Notes: generated from the letters alone by a model not told the origin. DNA of 64,000 bases from Diphasiastrum complanatum (GCA_029204225.1 CM055102.1:46225820-46289819); one strand, 5' to 3'; positions 20,540 through 32,872 are shown, counted from the first letter of the stretch. Numbers and translations are program-made.

Positions 20540-22870
20540 TTGTAGCAAGATCATTGTTAGAATGTGAATTCATTTGAATAGAGGTTCTAGCACCCAAAAG
20601 GGTCTCCCTTTCGAGATCTCCAATTTACCAACCAGGCCATTATTTGGTCCTTGAGGTTGTTTCACAAAAGTGCATACGTATAATAGTTGTTAGCAAAGCC
20701 TTCAATTGAAGGTTTTAATGGTTTCAAAGTTGCACCATTGCTAGTATTTAGAGATAAGACTTATTGACATTATGCATGTATTGTTCTCTAAGAGGAGTAA
20801 TGTGTACATTAGCACAACAAGAGCAAAATTCCTCGGAAATCTATTCATCCATCTACAATCCAATCCCACTGGAAGAGTAGGGATGAAAAGAATGTAGCAG
20901 AGCCTTGGATGGTCAGTACATAGTGTTTTGGTATGTTTTTATTACATGTAGGAAATTTTTTTTCTAACATAGTACTAAATGTTAAGATGTATGTAACCAT
21001 GCAATGGTTGATGTCAGCTGTTATGTACAAACTCTGATGCTATGCTAGAATGTCCAAATGCTGTGCAAAAGTTTTACTTGGATTTGTAAGATTGGTGATA
21101 CCTGTCATTTTCAAAAGGCATTGTTTTTTCTTATGGACAATATCAAAGAAATACATTCTACTAAACAGGTAGTCAAAATAATGTACAAGTGCACAGACAT
21201 GTTGATAACTGCTTCTAATCACAGCTCTAATTGCTTACGTGCATTATAGCTATTTTCATATAGCTTCATGACCATGCACAATAAGCTTGCATGTTCTTCT
21301 TATACGAGTTTAGACATTTTGTGAGTAAATGAAATGTGAGTGCTTTTTTGCATAATCTATTACTCATGGCTAGCTAAACACAAATGGAATTTCCAGAATA
21401 TGGGGAATATTGAAATCTATGTTAGTGGATTTATCAATGGACATGTCTCATAAAAACTCTCAGCTGCATAGAAAGAAACATTGAACTTCACATTTACAGA
21501 TGTACCAAAATAGCGATCTGTAAAAGTTGCATCAGGCATGTCTAACTTAAGGATATCAACTTTCAACTAGAATTCTACAACATTAGCAACTCTTAAAATC
21601 AGGTCAACATGCTTAATGCTATTGAACCGATACAAATGAAAGGATAGTACATCCCCATCACACAATTAAGGAGTGTCGCCTAGTCTGATAGACTATCAAT
21701 GATGCCAAGATTGTCTGTGCACTAGAAATAATTACATACGATCGCACTTAGTTGCTTCACAATACCATCAATCAACAACTTGAATGAATATAATTTTCAA
21801 AGTATCCCATCTACGTATTTAATTCCATACGGTGAACAAAAAAGATATTTCAATTTATGAATCAAAATATCCAAAATGTAAATCAAATGATGGGGAAGTT
21901 TTCTAAAACCCACCATTTTTGGAAGTCATTAAAATCCCATTGTTTCATCTCTTCAACATCGTTGTCAGAGTCCTGGACGATTTTGCAAACCATCAAATAG
22001 TAAAAAGAATTTAACAAATGCATTTGTGAAATACACTCATTTTATCTATTTGTCACATAATCCAAAAATCACCTAATCGAAGTCCATTGCAATGGAGTGT
22101 CTATCGATGTTGGTACATGGATATGATGTTCCATCGCATACAAGAACTGGACTCACCACCACTCTAGAAGCCCGACAACATAGCTCCACCAAAAAATGAA
22201 TGAGATGTGGTTTTTTTTTTTTTTTTTTTCCATCCCACCTCGCGTTGGTCGTGATGGTCATTGAATCAACTGGATAATTCGATGTAGGGTAGTGGTGCAC
22301 CCAACTTATTATCTATCATGCTTGAAAATAGTGATGGATTGATTGTATAAGAATCTCTCATTGGAGTTGTAAGAGATGCATCAAGATGACATAGAATATA
22401 AACGCCCAACATATATACCTACACTAAACAATGTATACAAATTTATTTCTCAAAAACATGCATAAATATGGTGCATTATAAAAAAGTAACAAAAATACTA
22501 TAACAAGATACCCGAATATGCGTAGTGGCGATTTCGAACTTATTAACTCCACAAAACATAATGTTTTTTTAGCATTCTCAATTTACATTTTCTACCAAGT
22601 GTTGAAAGTATAGTGTTTACGTGAAGATTTGACAAAATCTAGCTTGATTATTTTGTAATTTCATGTACGTAGTGAAATGTCACATGTGTGGAGCATGGTC
22701 CCACGTGTGGAGGGTAGTCAAAATTACTTTAGTTCATTTATGACGAGTTTGAATAGTCAATAGGCATTAATCTTGAGGTTTGCTCTATCAAAACCACCCA
22801 TTGTACACCTGTAATTAAGTGGTTAGGCCAATTTTAGACTTGGATTAGGTCATGATAGTGTAGGTTGCTT
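20540..22870. other. Long AT-rich stretch without recognisable genes
   Basis: About 2.3 kb with no domain I can identify on either strand. A run of about 20 T at 22,209-22,229 could be the A-tail of a minus-strand retroposed sequence; nothing upstream of it is identifiable. Confidence 0.4.
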
Positions 22871-22874
22871 ACAC

Positions 22875-23005
22875 TTACATTGAGTTTTTTGGAGAGATCT
22901 TGATTCTACACATAGAGTTTTTCTCATACTCTCTCTCTACTCGAGACCATGTATTATCTCTCTACCCGAGAGCAAGCCACTTTTGTACTCAGTTTTTTCC
23001 ATCAC
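22875..23005 (+). repeat. Copia B LTR remnant
   Basis: TTGAGTTTTTTGGAGAGATC and CTCTCTACCCGAGAGCAAG match the reverse complement of the copia B LTR at 30,188-30,840, in the same spacing. Only about 130 bases are alignable. Confidence 0.6.
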
Positions 23006-23258
23006 TTAGAACATTTTCCGCCGACCTTTGGCCTTTTCACACTTTTTGCACTTTTCCGAAAAACCCAACACTAAGCCAAAATATGACTTACAACATTTGT
23101 TGCTTAATGTTGGGTTTTCGAGAAAGTGCAAAAAATGCGAATTGTGCGAAACACAGTTCAAATATGCAGACTGTGCAAAATTTAATTAAAAAATACAACA
23201 GTCCAAAAAATGCAAGGAACAATACAAAAGCTTTGACACTTAGAAACTATATGTTTCT

Positions 23259-24620
23259 TCAGCTCCCTCTCAAAGCAGGAAGTTTTTTTATTTCCAAGCT
23301 TGCCCTTTGTCTTTCAAACATTGCCTTGTCTAAAGGCTTTGTGAAGATATCGGCTACCATCTGCTTCGTTGAAATGAACACGGTCTTCAGCTCGTTTCTT
23401 TTAACCAGATCCCTGATCAAGTGATACTTGATGGCAATGTGTTTCATTCTAGAATGAAAGACAAGGTCCTTCGTCAAATGTATAGCAGAGGTGTTGTCCA
23501 TGTACAACATCAGCGACTCGTTAGTCTTTTCTCCCAGTCCATCTAGGAATTTTTTGAGCTATGGCAACGTACTTTGCTTCACAAGAGTTTTCATTCGTTT
23601 GCACTGTGCCAGGAACCATTGGAGTGCTTACTCCCTTGCAACCTGCCATCTGAAAATCATCAATGACCTCATGTGGAGTAGTGTGAGGAGTGCCAAATTT
23701 GCCGAACCTGTTCTCTTTGTAAATTTATCAAGTGCCTCTAACTTGTTGTGGATGAAGTAGACAACTAAAACTTACTGAAATCATCATTGAAGGTGATATA
23801 GTATCTTGAATCTCCCACAAAAACCACATCAAAGGGTCCACAAATTCCGAGAGTATCAACTCCAGGAGTTATGTCGTCTTGAAGGAGTCCTTTGTAAAGG
23901 GTGTACGTGACATCTTCCCTTTGTTGCACGCATCACAGGATGTCAGACTCGTTGCATCTTTGATGCTAACACCTATGAATATGCTATGTTGGCTAGCTTT
24001 ATACAACGCCATCGTGTTCATATGACATAGTCTGCTATGCCATAGAATGTCCATAGGCTCATGGATCTGATGAGCTTGCTTTGTAGGAAGTCGTACCTTC
24101 AGGTGATACAGGTTGCCTTTGCACTTGCCTTGTGTAATGAGGGTACTGGTGCTGGCTTCTACTACATTACACGAGTCATTTGTGAATGTCACACACATGC
24201 CTGCATCTGCTATCTTTGCTACAAATAGTAGATCTTTTGGAAGCATAGGCACGTACAGGACATCATCTAGTCTTCTGTCTCTGCTGTTCGTGTTCAGCCA
24301 CACTTGTTCGGCTTACTTCATGTCGCGATCCATCTCCTAGAATGATGTATCTGGAGAAATTTGTCTGACGAAAGTCAGCTATCATCTGTCCCGTTGTCAC
24401 AAAATGTGACGCAGTTCTTGAATCAAAAACTACTTCTTGCACATCGGCCTATGATGTAGCACATACATCAGTACATAGATAAGTGGATGGATTTCGGTTG
24501 GTTCGAATTTCACCCATCTTTGAGGATTCTTGCTCCTCCACATACGATGAGTTGTTGGAGCTCTCCTTCTTGCCTTGTGTCTTTTTGTTCCTTGGGTTCT
24601 GATAGCAGTACCATGGTACT
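23259..24620 (-). pseudogene. Copia D remnant: protease, integrase start, RNase H end
   Basis: Minus-strand blocks: a decayed protease (DSRTASHF near 24,420), the pre-integrase domain with DDVLYVPMLPKDLL and CDACNKGK (23,869-24,303), the start of the integrase core (ICGPFDVV, YYITFNDDFSKF near 23,780-23,860), then after a large deletion the RNase H end with DNTSAIHL, KHIAIKYH and VADIFTKPL (23,259-23,510). RT is missing and no paired LTRs were found. It is a different family from copia 1, A and B. Confidence 0.8.
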
Positions 24621-25503
24621 GTGTTGAGTTGCTGGTTTATGTTGGCAAGGCCTATTTAAGGTCCAGTTCTAAGATCAATATATTACATATATGGCATTGG
24701 CTGTGAGTATTTTAATTGCCGAAGGCCTGTATGTATTTTCGGAGCACTTTTTGGCTTGCCTATATTTGGTGATGACTTTATTCTTGAAGCTTAAATGATA
24801 TGTTTATTGGGCATTCTCAGTTGTAAGTGGTTCTAAGCCTAATGTTGCGCATGGTCCATCTATCGTCATGAGTGGAGGCTATTCATTTTGTGAAAGAGGC
24901 CTTAGAGACTTTTAGTCTAAGTGTGAAAATATTTATTGATATTAGGGCACCCTTTGAACCTTATTCATTTTAAAGCCCTTTTATCTTGGTGCTCAGCCTT
25001 GAAATATTCGAGCTCTAAATGTGGTGGGCTATACAACTTATTCATTAGCTATATTTAAGGCCAGGCCTAAGGTCAAGGCATTGCTTATATGTTGTTTGCT
25101 ATGGGCACTCCTTGAACTGAGAGTGCAGGCATACCTTACATCAAGGTCTATATTCGACCATCCTCCATGTTCAACTATCATCCAGATTCGAGGCCAACTC
25201 ATCTTTCGAGCCCTAACCGCTCGCTCCTCATGCCTCTCAATGCTCGTACGACAAACAGTCGACCACCCTTCCCTTCGGGCCTGCCATCAAAGCAGCAAAG
25301 CTCATGTTTGCGTTCCATTCTCTCTCCCTCGGCCACATATATCACACGCACGCCCTTTTTGTCTGACATTCGAGCATCATGATATTTGAGCCAGCAATCG
25401 AATCTCTTCAAAGCATTATCGACTCAGATCATACTCTCTTCTTCTTCTTCGAGCCTTCAATGACAGTCCAGCGTGTTCTTTCTCTCTCATCGAATAGGAT
25501 TCC

Positions 25504-25557
<54 letters not shown>

Positions 25558-26610
25558 ACGCAGCCAGCGCATCTCCACGCATTCAGAGCAGTTGATTTCC
25601 GAAAGCCTATCAAGCAGATCTTCAGGCCTGCTGCCGCGCTTTATATTCTTCTCGCAATCGGAGAGTGGGCGGTTCTTCTTGTTCAAGGGATACGAACGAC
25701 ATATCGGATTTCTAGGTTGCTACTGTTTGAACGATCGGAATACTCTGCTATTGAAAGGAGTGCTAATGTTGATGCTCCTCAACGGCAGTTCTACCTTATG
25801 CACACACAACGTACAATCATCTCCTTCAGTCAAACAATCGATTCTTCTCTCTCTCTATCGGACTGTTCTTCCTTATCGATCTCCTTTTTTCTATCAAAGC
25901 GATGAATGAAGCTTGCTATGGTGCTGTTGAAGGGAGCGATAGCTATCAAATGGCAATCATGTTTATGAAGGGCGTTAACTACAAAGATGATGCAGTCGTT
26001 TCTTTTTCCTTATCACGTATTTGAAGCGACTTATTCTCAGGGGCAGAATTAATCGAATGATGAAATCTTTACAGTCTGTTGTCATGCTCAACTATCTTTC
26101 TTGAAGATCCGAATATTCAAAGGTTTGCTATCGGGCTTTTGAAGGAGCTGTTCGTGACTAACAACTATATCTTATTCGACCCTGCTGTTTCTTTTTCTAC
26201 TGGTTATTCAACTCTGATGAAAAGCACATTTATTCAGTCACGAACTAACGAAGTTCTGAATGGATATAGTGCGTGTGTACTTTATCGCCTCTCATTAGAT
26301 GCTGGATTTCCAAACCAGATTGTGATCTCTCTCTAAACTCATCACTATCTGACAGTGGGATAGGAATGACCTATCGAAGGCTGCATGCTTCTTTCTAGAG
26401 CCGACGAACTATCGTCATGTAACGAAATATCGACCACCTCTGACCAGTCAACATTCCTAATGCTCCTAATGAAGTTTGAAGCTTGTCTTAAAGCTATTGA
26501 AGGGTAACTTTTTAAAGAACTGGTGATGTGTAGTTGGCATCACATTACCACAACACCACAACTTCGTCTCTCCAGAACAGCATGCTTATTTTCAAATGAC
26601 AGAGGTAGCG
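24621..26610. other. Unassigned sequence, apparently CpG-rich at 25.1-26.5 kb
   Basis: No recognisable gene. A (CT)n microsatellite lies at 25,506-25,553 and makes spurious Ser-Leu repeats in the frames across it. From about 25,140 to 26,460 TCGA, ATCGA and TTCGA words are frequent, whereas the flanking transposon remnants look CpG-poor. A plus-strand frame at 26,079-26,336 is open but unrecognised. Confidence 0.4.
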
Positions 26611-26614
26611 TTTC

Positions 26615-26712
26615 ACGTGAGTCTCTCTCTACGTGGAAACAAACCATTTGAAACTCACAAGATACGTGAGTCTCTCTCTACGTGGAAACAAACCATTTGA
26701 AACTCACAAGAT
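26615..26712. repeat. 49-bp tandem duplication, two copies
   Basis: The unit starting ACGTGAGTCTCTCTCTACGT occurs at 26,615-26,663 and again at 26,664-26,712, identical by eye. The identity suggests a recent event. Confidence 0.9.
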
Positions 26713-26989
26713 ACGACGTTTTAGATCTTATGGGCGTTTTCTTTCTATTCCACTGGACTTCATTGCTAAATCCTTTATCTCACCAATAATGAGAGAATAC
26801 CTCTTTATGATGCTTCCCATGTGGGATCGACAACCATTTATGTTGCACTTTTATTGATATTATGGTTTGGTATGCTACGACACAAATCAAGTGTATTTGA
26901 GTCTTTTGTGGAGTCTTTGAGTGCTTTAAACATGCTTGGAAGAAGTTGGCTCAAAATTTTGTTGTGCTTCGTCTTTGGATAGAGGCTTG

Positions 26990-27350
26990 ATCTAGATTGA
27001 GAGAGATTGACATAGCTAGTGAGATAGGTTTCACATTTTGGTTGCAAGGTTTCAAGTTAGTTGGTTGGACACCATTATTGGATCCTTCTTTGAGAGAAAA
27101 ACAACACTTTTGTTTGTTTTTGGATACATTACAATTCAATTTCTCAAGAGAAGATGGCTTCCATGGATTCCATTATAAGGGAAAGCTCCTCAAGATCCTG
27201 CTTACAAGACAAATACAATGGAAAACACACTATGGACACTATGGAGAAATCACCCAACCAAGTAGAAGCAAGCAATCAAACTTTAGAAGCTTCACCCCCA
27301 AGCCAAGGAAAAGGAAGCATGAAAGTAGAGTGAGAGTCTGGCAATGAATC
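26990..27350 (+). mobile_element. Copia B leader derivative with short ORF
   Basis: The stretch from about 26,998 to 27,170 matches, in plus orientation, the leader of copia B seen in minus orientation at about 29,570-29,710 and 48,670-48,830 (shared words for TTTCACATTTTGGTTGCAAG and GGACACCATTATTGGATCC). At the gag start position an ATG (27,154) opens a short frame of about 60 codons unrelated to Gag and then stops. It looks like a rearranged or non-autonomous derivative. Confidence 0.5.
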
Positions 27351-28780
27351 AACCACAAATATGATGTAGTAGGGCAAGTTTGGCCTCTTTATATAGAGCC
27401 TAGAACCACCTATGCACATAGACATGCAAGGTCCCAACTCCCCTATACATAGATTCATCTAGAATAGAGTTTCTATACATGGATCCTCTATTCATAGAAT
27501 TGCTATTGATAACTCTACACATGCATACACTGTCCCAAACATTGTACTAACTCCATTCAGTGTGTTCTAGACCTCACAAGGATATTAGTTACTTTCGGGT
27601 CACGTCTAGTATGATGTGGCATAACTAACATCTTGTTTCATTAGAGTATTGTGTATCCAAGATTAGGAGTATACTAAATTCTATGTACTGGTCATGGACA
27701 TACCATTTTTCCCCCTTAATCTGGTTTTGTCCTCAAACATAAAAGAATTACTAGAACAGATCCTTTAACTTTCTTCAATAACCTTCAAAATCATTATCCT
27801 TAATCTGACTTTCTTATCAAACAAGTACTCAGAGATAAACCTATTTTTTAATCGTTAATCTCTACACTGGAGTACAAACTCTGGTTTGAAAAGTGAACTA
27901 AGTGATTAATTTTCTCAACTGGGTTACACTCATCTCAAGTTAGTAACATCACCTTCATGTAAAACACTTACATGAAACACTGAGCGAAATAGTACCTAAC
28001 TTATGAGATTAAAGTTAAAGAAAAAATAATAATTATAGTTTGAAATTATCCACAAACTTTGGTGGTAAACAATTCAAAAAACTTCCAAGTACACATATCC
28101 TTAGAATCCAGAATTCTAAAATATAATAATTCATTCAACTAGAATCTCTAGGAGAATCATTAAGATATAAAATGATAAAAACTCAACTTTGAGTATCCTA
28201 GATAATCTCTTGAGTTAAATGCCTCTGTTTCTAGCATCAAATGCAAGAAAATAGCAATCATTCATCTTAATAGATTTTTTCAGTAACCTATGATAACATA
28301 AGATCTAATCAAAAGAACTGTACTCAAGCATCTATAGACCATAAACTGTAGTAGAATAGCATCTACTAGATTAACTAAACTCTCCACAAGTAAAATAGCT
28401 TACCCTGTGAGAATGTTTGTGAGATCCATAGACTCTCATGTAAATTGGTTTGCATGTCCTAGAGAAAGAGTTGCATGTCATGAATTTCCACTTTATAGTG
28501 AAGAAAAAACCGAAAAAGAGCTAAAAATCATGATTTTTGTTTGTTTTTTCATAAAGTTGGATAGTAGGTGGCTATAAAACACCATGTAAAGCTTTTAAAG
28601 AGGTGAATCAAAGTTTTTTGAAGCTTTCCTTGAAGTTAGAGCAGAGAATGTCGGCAATTGAGTTTGTAGGAAGTCAAAAAAAGTGCAAAAAATGACCATT
28701 TCTAGTGAGTTTTGGGATGCCTGTCAAGAACCTCGTGCAAATATGCAGAGTAGTATTTTTTGCTTTTTTCCAAAGAGCCT
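27351..28780. other. AT-rich retroelement debris
   Basis: No confident gene. On the minus strand at 27,701-27,720 there is a purine tract (AAGGGGGAAAAA) of the sort found before a 3' LTR, preceded by a short reading resembling the end of a retrotransposon polyprotein, so another decayed element may end here. Confidence 0.35.
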
Positions 28781-28789
28781 CAAATGTTA

Positions 28790-29560
28790 AGGAAATGACT
28801 CTTTGAATTGGTTCTTCTTCTTGAAACAATGAGTGGCATAATGGCCTTTCTTGCCACAAAAGAAGCACTTGATCTTCGTTTTCTTCAACTTTGAAGTAGA
28901 AGCTTGAGAGGAGCCATCCTCATCATCTTTGTCCTTGTCTCTAGCTTTGCCTTTAGAGAAATGTTGGTGTTGATTCTTGCTCCTCCCTTTGTGCTTGTCT
29001 TGGACAAATAGTGCTTGTCCATACTCATAAGCTTGTTCTCTTGTCTTGACTCTTTAGCAATAAGAACACCTTGCAAGGCCTCCAAACTTTGTAGATCGTC
29101 CTTTATAGCATAGGATTGGACAAGATTGTCATATTCATCTCAAGCCATTGAGGATGACTTGAACTAGCTCACTTTGTTTGATGGTGTCTCCAATAGAAGC
29201 AAGCTCTCAATACATAGTTGGTTGCACTCTAATCACTCCTTTGGCAACTTTTAAATATTTGGTTCCTTAGAGTGAGGAGCCTAGAGGTATTCTTGCCCTC
29301 ATAGATGGCTTTGAGTGAGTCCCAAGCCTCCTTTGCAAGCACCATTCTCTCTTAATACCTCATTAGAGACATTCATCTTTATATAGTGTAGAGAAATTCT
29401 AGCTCTTTTCTTGTATCTTTGGACTTCTTGGAGCACTTGAGGCTCCTCCTCAAGTCCAAGGACTATGTCCATCACATCTTCTAGTATCAAGATTGACTCC
29501 ATCCTTAGCTTCCAAATAGAAAGGAATCCATGGAAGCAATCAAAATGTAGTGGAGATACC
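28790..29560 (-). pseudogene. Copia B gag, frameshifted (copy 1)
   Basis: Minus-strand Gag of the same type as the intact element at 52,736: IWKLRMES, a diverged DIVLGLEE, IKMNVSNE, then after frameshifts a CCHC knuckle (C-FF-C-GKKG-H-YATH-C at about 28,815-28,860). It stops shortly after the knuckle. The rest of pol does not follow on this strand. Confidence 0.78.
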
Positions 29561-30175
29561 TTGTAATGAACAACAAAGTGCTGCTTCTCTCTCACTATAG
29601 GATCCAATAAAGGTGTACTACCAACTCCTATGTAAGATCTTGCAACAAAATGTGAGATCAACCTCACTAGTTTTTCCAATCTCTCTCAAACTAGATCAAC
29701 CTCTCACTCAAAGATTGAGTATAGGCAAAGCTTGGGTCAAACTCTCTTTAGCACATGGAAATCACTCAAAAAATCCACAAATCATTGAAAGATGGATCAA
29801 ACCAGAAAGGTCCAACCAGGTCTAGTTGACCTACCTACCCTCATTCAAAAGTCTATAGCTTCTGATTGGCTCATCCAAATGGTATGAAACAAATTGCATC
29901 AAAAATTGGACTTTTCTAGCTTTCCAACAAGCTATCAAGCATAGATTTTGGATCTAACTTGGAGGAAAACTCATCAGCCAAACTTGGCTGAACCTCACAT
30001 GTGTCTGAGAACTTGAATCCACACAGTACTAGATCAGGTCCAATCAATGTCCTAGTGACCCTTTTTGATCGAAAAATCTCTAAGATAGATGGAAAAATGC
30101 AACTAGTCTCTCTCAAAATTGATTTCAAGGCATAAGTCAGGCAAAAATTGATGGATATATGTGAATCTTAGGCTA

Positions 30176-30187
30176 GCTCTGATACCA
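30176..30187 (-). other. Copia B primer-binding site (copy 1)
   Basis: TGGTATCAGAGC on the minus strand, directly abutting the LTR edge at 30,188. Confidence 0.88.
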
Positions 30188-30840
30188 TGTGAAATTTTCA
30201 CATGTGTGGGAATGTCACAAAGTGTGATTTGATCTCCTAAGACTTTGTGATTGAACCTAGATCAAGTGTAAATTGATAATCAAGATCAAAAACTCAATTC
30301 TATGTCAAGGGCACTAATCTACATGCATAAAACCATCATACAAGTACTCTCACATGTGTGGAAGTAAGTGCTTGAAAAACTTAAGTACAAAAACACCTTG
30401 CTCTCGGGTAGAGAGAGAAACCAACAGTAAGGGCTCGGGAAGATAGAGAAACCGAGATAGACTAGAAACTAAAAATTTCACTTAGATCTCAAAAAACTCA
30501 AGTACATAATGAAAGTATCAAGACCTCTAATAGGATCTCATGGAGGAGAGTTCTCAAATATGATTGGACTCCTTTTTCTACTCCTCTCCATGTGATTGGA
30601 TGAGTGACTTAAGACTCCTCTAATTTGAGTGGACCATATACATGAAAATCTCTCTTTTGATTGGACCCCTTGACCTCATGCCAACACTTTGGAATTGGTC
30701 ACTCATCAAATCTAATCTTGACACTTGTAGTGAGCCTAAATAGCTCGAGCTACATCATAAATCACTTTTGGCCTAACCATGGAAATACATGTGTATTTGA
30801 CTATTTTGCCTCCTAGGCCAAAAATGGCTTTATCACTAGC
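30188..30840 (-). repeat. Copia B LTR (copy 1)
   Basis: About 653 bp between the primer site and the point where similarity to the second copy (49,423-50,073) stops. It contains the CTCTCTACCCGAGAGCAAG word on the minus strand, also found at 22,970 and 51,000. Confidence 0.75.
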
Positions 30841-30879
30841 TTACATATAGATGGTAACAAATAAAATTTGTAGTACCCC

Positions 30880-31560
30880 TAAACTCAACATAGAAGGCTT
30901 TTTTGTAATTTTCACAGAGATATTTATGGAGCAACCACAAGGCTTCATCAAACATGGTGAAGAATCCAAAGTTTGCCTACTTTCAAAAGTCTATATGGGC
31001 TTAAGCAAGCCCCAAGATCATGGTATTCAAGACTCAACTCATTTCTCATCTCACTTGGGTTTATCCTAAGTGACTATGATCCTTCCATGTACTTAAAGTT
31101 TGTTTCTAATGATCTTGTCATTCTAATCATTTATGTAGATGACATTATCTTATGTGGAAGTTGTTTGAAGCTAGTAGATGAGACTAGAAGTGTACTTGGT
31201 AGTGAGTTCAAAATGCAAAATCTAGGAGAGCTACACTACATACCAGGACTAGAGATTGATCTTTGTCATGATTATGCTTTCAAAGTCAATCTCGATATGC
31301 TCTATCAATGTTGAAAACGTTTGATATGGAGAATTGTAAGAGCATAGAGACACCTATGGAGCAAATTATAAAAGATCCTATTAACGGAGATGAAAGATCC
31401 TTCGAGGACGTCACCCTTTTTAGGAGTCTTATTGGCTCCTTGATTTGGTTGACCATCACTAGGCCCGATTTGAGCTTTTGTGTGCACAAGCTAAGTCAAT
31501 CCATGCAAGAACCCGAGATCTATCATTGGAAATCGGCCAAGAGCATTGCATGTTGTGAAT
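30880..31560 (+). pseudogene. Copia B reverse transcriptase fragment (copy 1), opposite strand
   Basis: Plus-strand RT: MEQPQGFIKHGEESKVC, then YGLKQAPRSWYSRLN, catalytic YVDDIILCG (about 31,130), LGSEFKMQNLGEL, then a frameshift and GSLIWLTITRPDLSF (about 31,430). It ends after HWKSAKS. It reads away from the minus-strand LTR and gag next to it, so the element is in head-to-head disarray. Protein similarity to the intact copia at 52,736-56,686 is clear. Confidence 0.85.
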
Positions 31561-32274
31561 GAGGAATTTTCAATTCAAATGATAGTGAATTTTTTTTTTT
31601 TTATAGTTTCAAACTATGAACCCTTGACGTTGTCATGCATATATTGACGAATCATCCTTCTATGCACGAAGTTAATAGGATCATGATTTTTTGACATATG
31701 CAATGCTAAAAAAATTCACCACGACGTGCATATTAGAAGGATGTCTTCAATATATGCATCTTAAAAGTTCCCTATTAGCAATGTAACAAGAGTCATTTTG
31801 CTTCTGAAATTTCTATAAAGTTCTACATGATTATATGCCAGCCTTCCAGCCATTGGTAACCTTTTTTTGCCTAGCTTTCAATTTCAAATTTCCTGCACTA
31901 CCCGTTTAAAACGCCCCCTCCCCGAGCGAGTTGAGAGGATGCCCAAGTTGCATATAAAGGGCAACAACGATAGTCCAAATTTGACGTTATCCTAAACGGG
32001 TGAAGAGGCTAGATGTAAAGAGGTTCTAACCACCTAAAAAGATAGATCCACTATGGAGTGAAAAAAAAGGTTAGTTCCTAAGTGGCTCTTTCGGTGGGAA
32101 TCATTAGTTGCCAAGTGTCATGAAATGATCAGGTCAATGAGAAAAACAAGGCTCATCCCCATTAGAAAGTATTCAAAATGATTCTCCACCATTCCAAAAG
32201 AATACTAGATTGGGTCCCAACCGTCCTCCCTTTCTCCCAACTCCATGAATCTAGACCCCCCATATCCTCCCCCT

Positions 32275-32308
<34 letters not shown>

Positions 32309-32470
32309 ATTGGTTTACTATTGTTCTGCTTGTTTTCACCATCACTCGACAGTCGATGGAAAATGATAGAACTTTTTCATTATTCTTTAGATTTGTAATT
32401 GCGAACCCTTTCTGTCTCTCTCTCTCTCACATATGCGCACGGACGCACATGACCTGGCTGTGTCATTCCT
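31561..32470. other. Intergenic with foldback and CT microsatellite
   Basis: No gene seen. It holds an imperfect inverted repeat (31,635-31,759) and a (CT)n run at 32,283-32,309, the latter about 560 bases upstream of the host-gene start and possibly in its promoter or 5' UTR. Confidence 0.5.
31635..31759. repeat. Imperfect hairpin (foldback)
   Basis: Arms at 31,635-31,668 and 31,724-31,759 are near-complementary (ATGCATATATTGA on one, TCAATATATGCAT on the other, with GAAGGATG in the middle), separated by about 55 bases. It could be a foldback or MITE relic or a small-RNA precursor. Confidence 0.65.
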
Positions 32471-32474
32471 TGTG

Positions 32475-32766
32475 AAAAATCAGCAGAAGCTTTTGGTTGT
32501 GGATTCATAGAGATAGCTCTATTAATTTTGGATCCTGCAAAACTGGGCAAATGCTCTGTCAGTCTCTCTGTCTCTTTCAGATTCTTCATTTGTCTTGTAA
32601 AAGTCGGCAGAAGCTTTTGGTTGCCGATTAATGTGGGTAGCTTTAGGCAGTATTTGCCTGTTATAATCTATCAATTTTGCATCATGTAAATGTGGGCAAA
32701 AACTCTGTCTGTCTGTCTCTTTTAGATCATTCTTTGTTTGTCTTTGAAAAATTTCCGATTTTGCAG
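32475..32766 (+). repeat. Tandem units ahead of host gene, each with a splice-acceptor-like end
   Basis: A unit starting with AGCAGAAGCTTTTGGTTG occurs at about 32,475 and, diverged, at about 32,599. Each ends in a pyrimidine tract and AG (CTCTTTCAG, CTCTTTTAG). A third partial unit starts near 32,745 and ends TTTTGCAG at 32,766. It may be the 3' part of a 5'-UTR intron with repeated acceptors. Confidence 0.6.
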
Positions 32767-32872
32767 CTGGAATTTGTCTGTTCTTTCTGCCTCTTTCTTG
32801 GCCAGTGTTGGCATAGGCCACCCTACCTACAAAAGAAGATACTTACATTTCCTCAGGATTTTGAGCACAAAG

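Noticed and set aside
22073-22300. Lys-rich minus-strand frame
   Set aside because: The lysine run is translation of the A-run complementary to the T stretch at 22,209-22,229; no homology seen.
25379-25909. 176-codon open frame with Ser-Leu repeats
   Set aside because: The repeat is translation of the (CT)n microsatellite at 25,506-25,553; the flanks match no family.
32178-32475. Frames with SLSLSL upstream of the host gene
   Set aside because: They come from the CT microsatellite.
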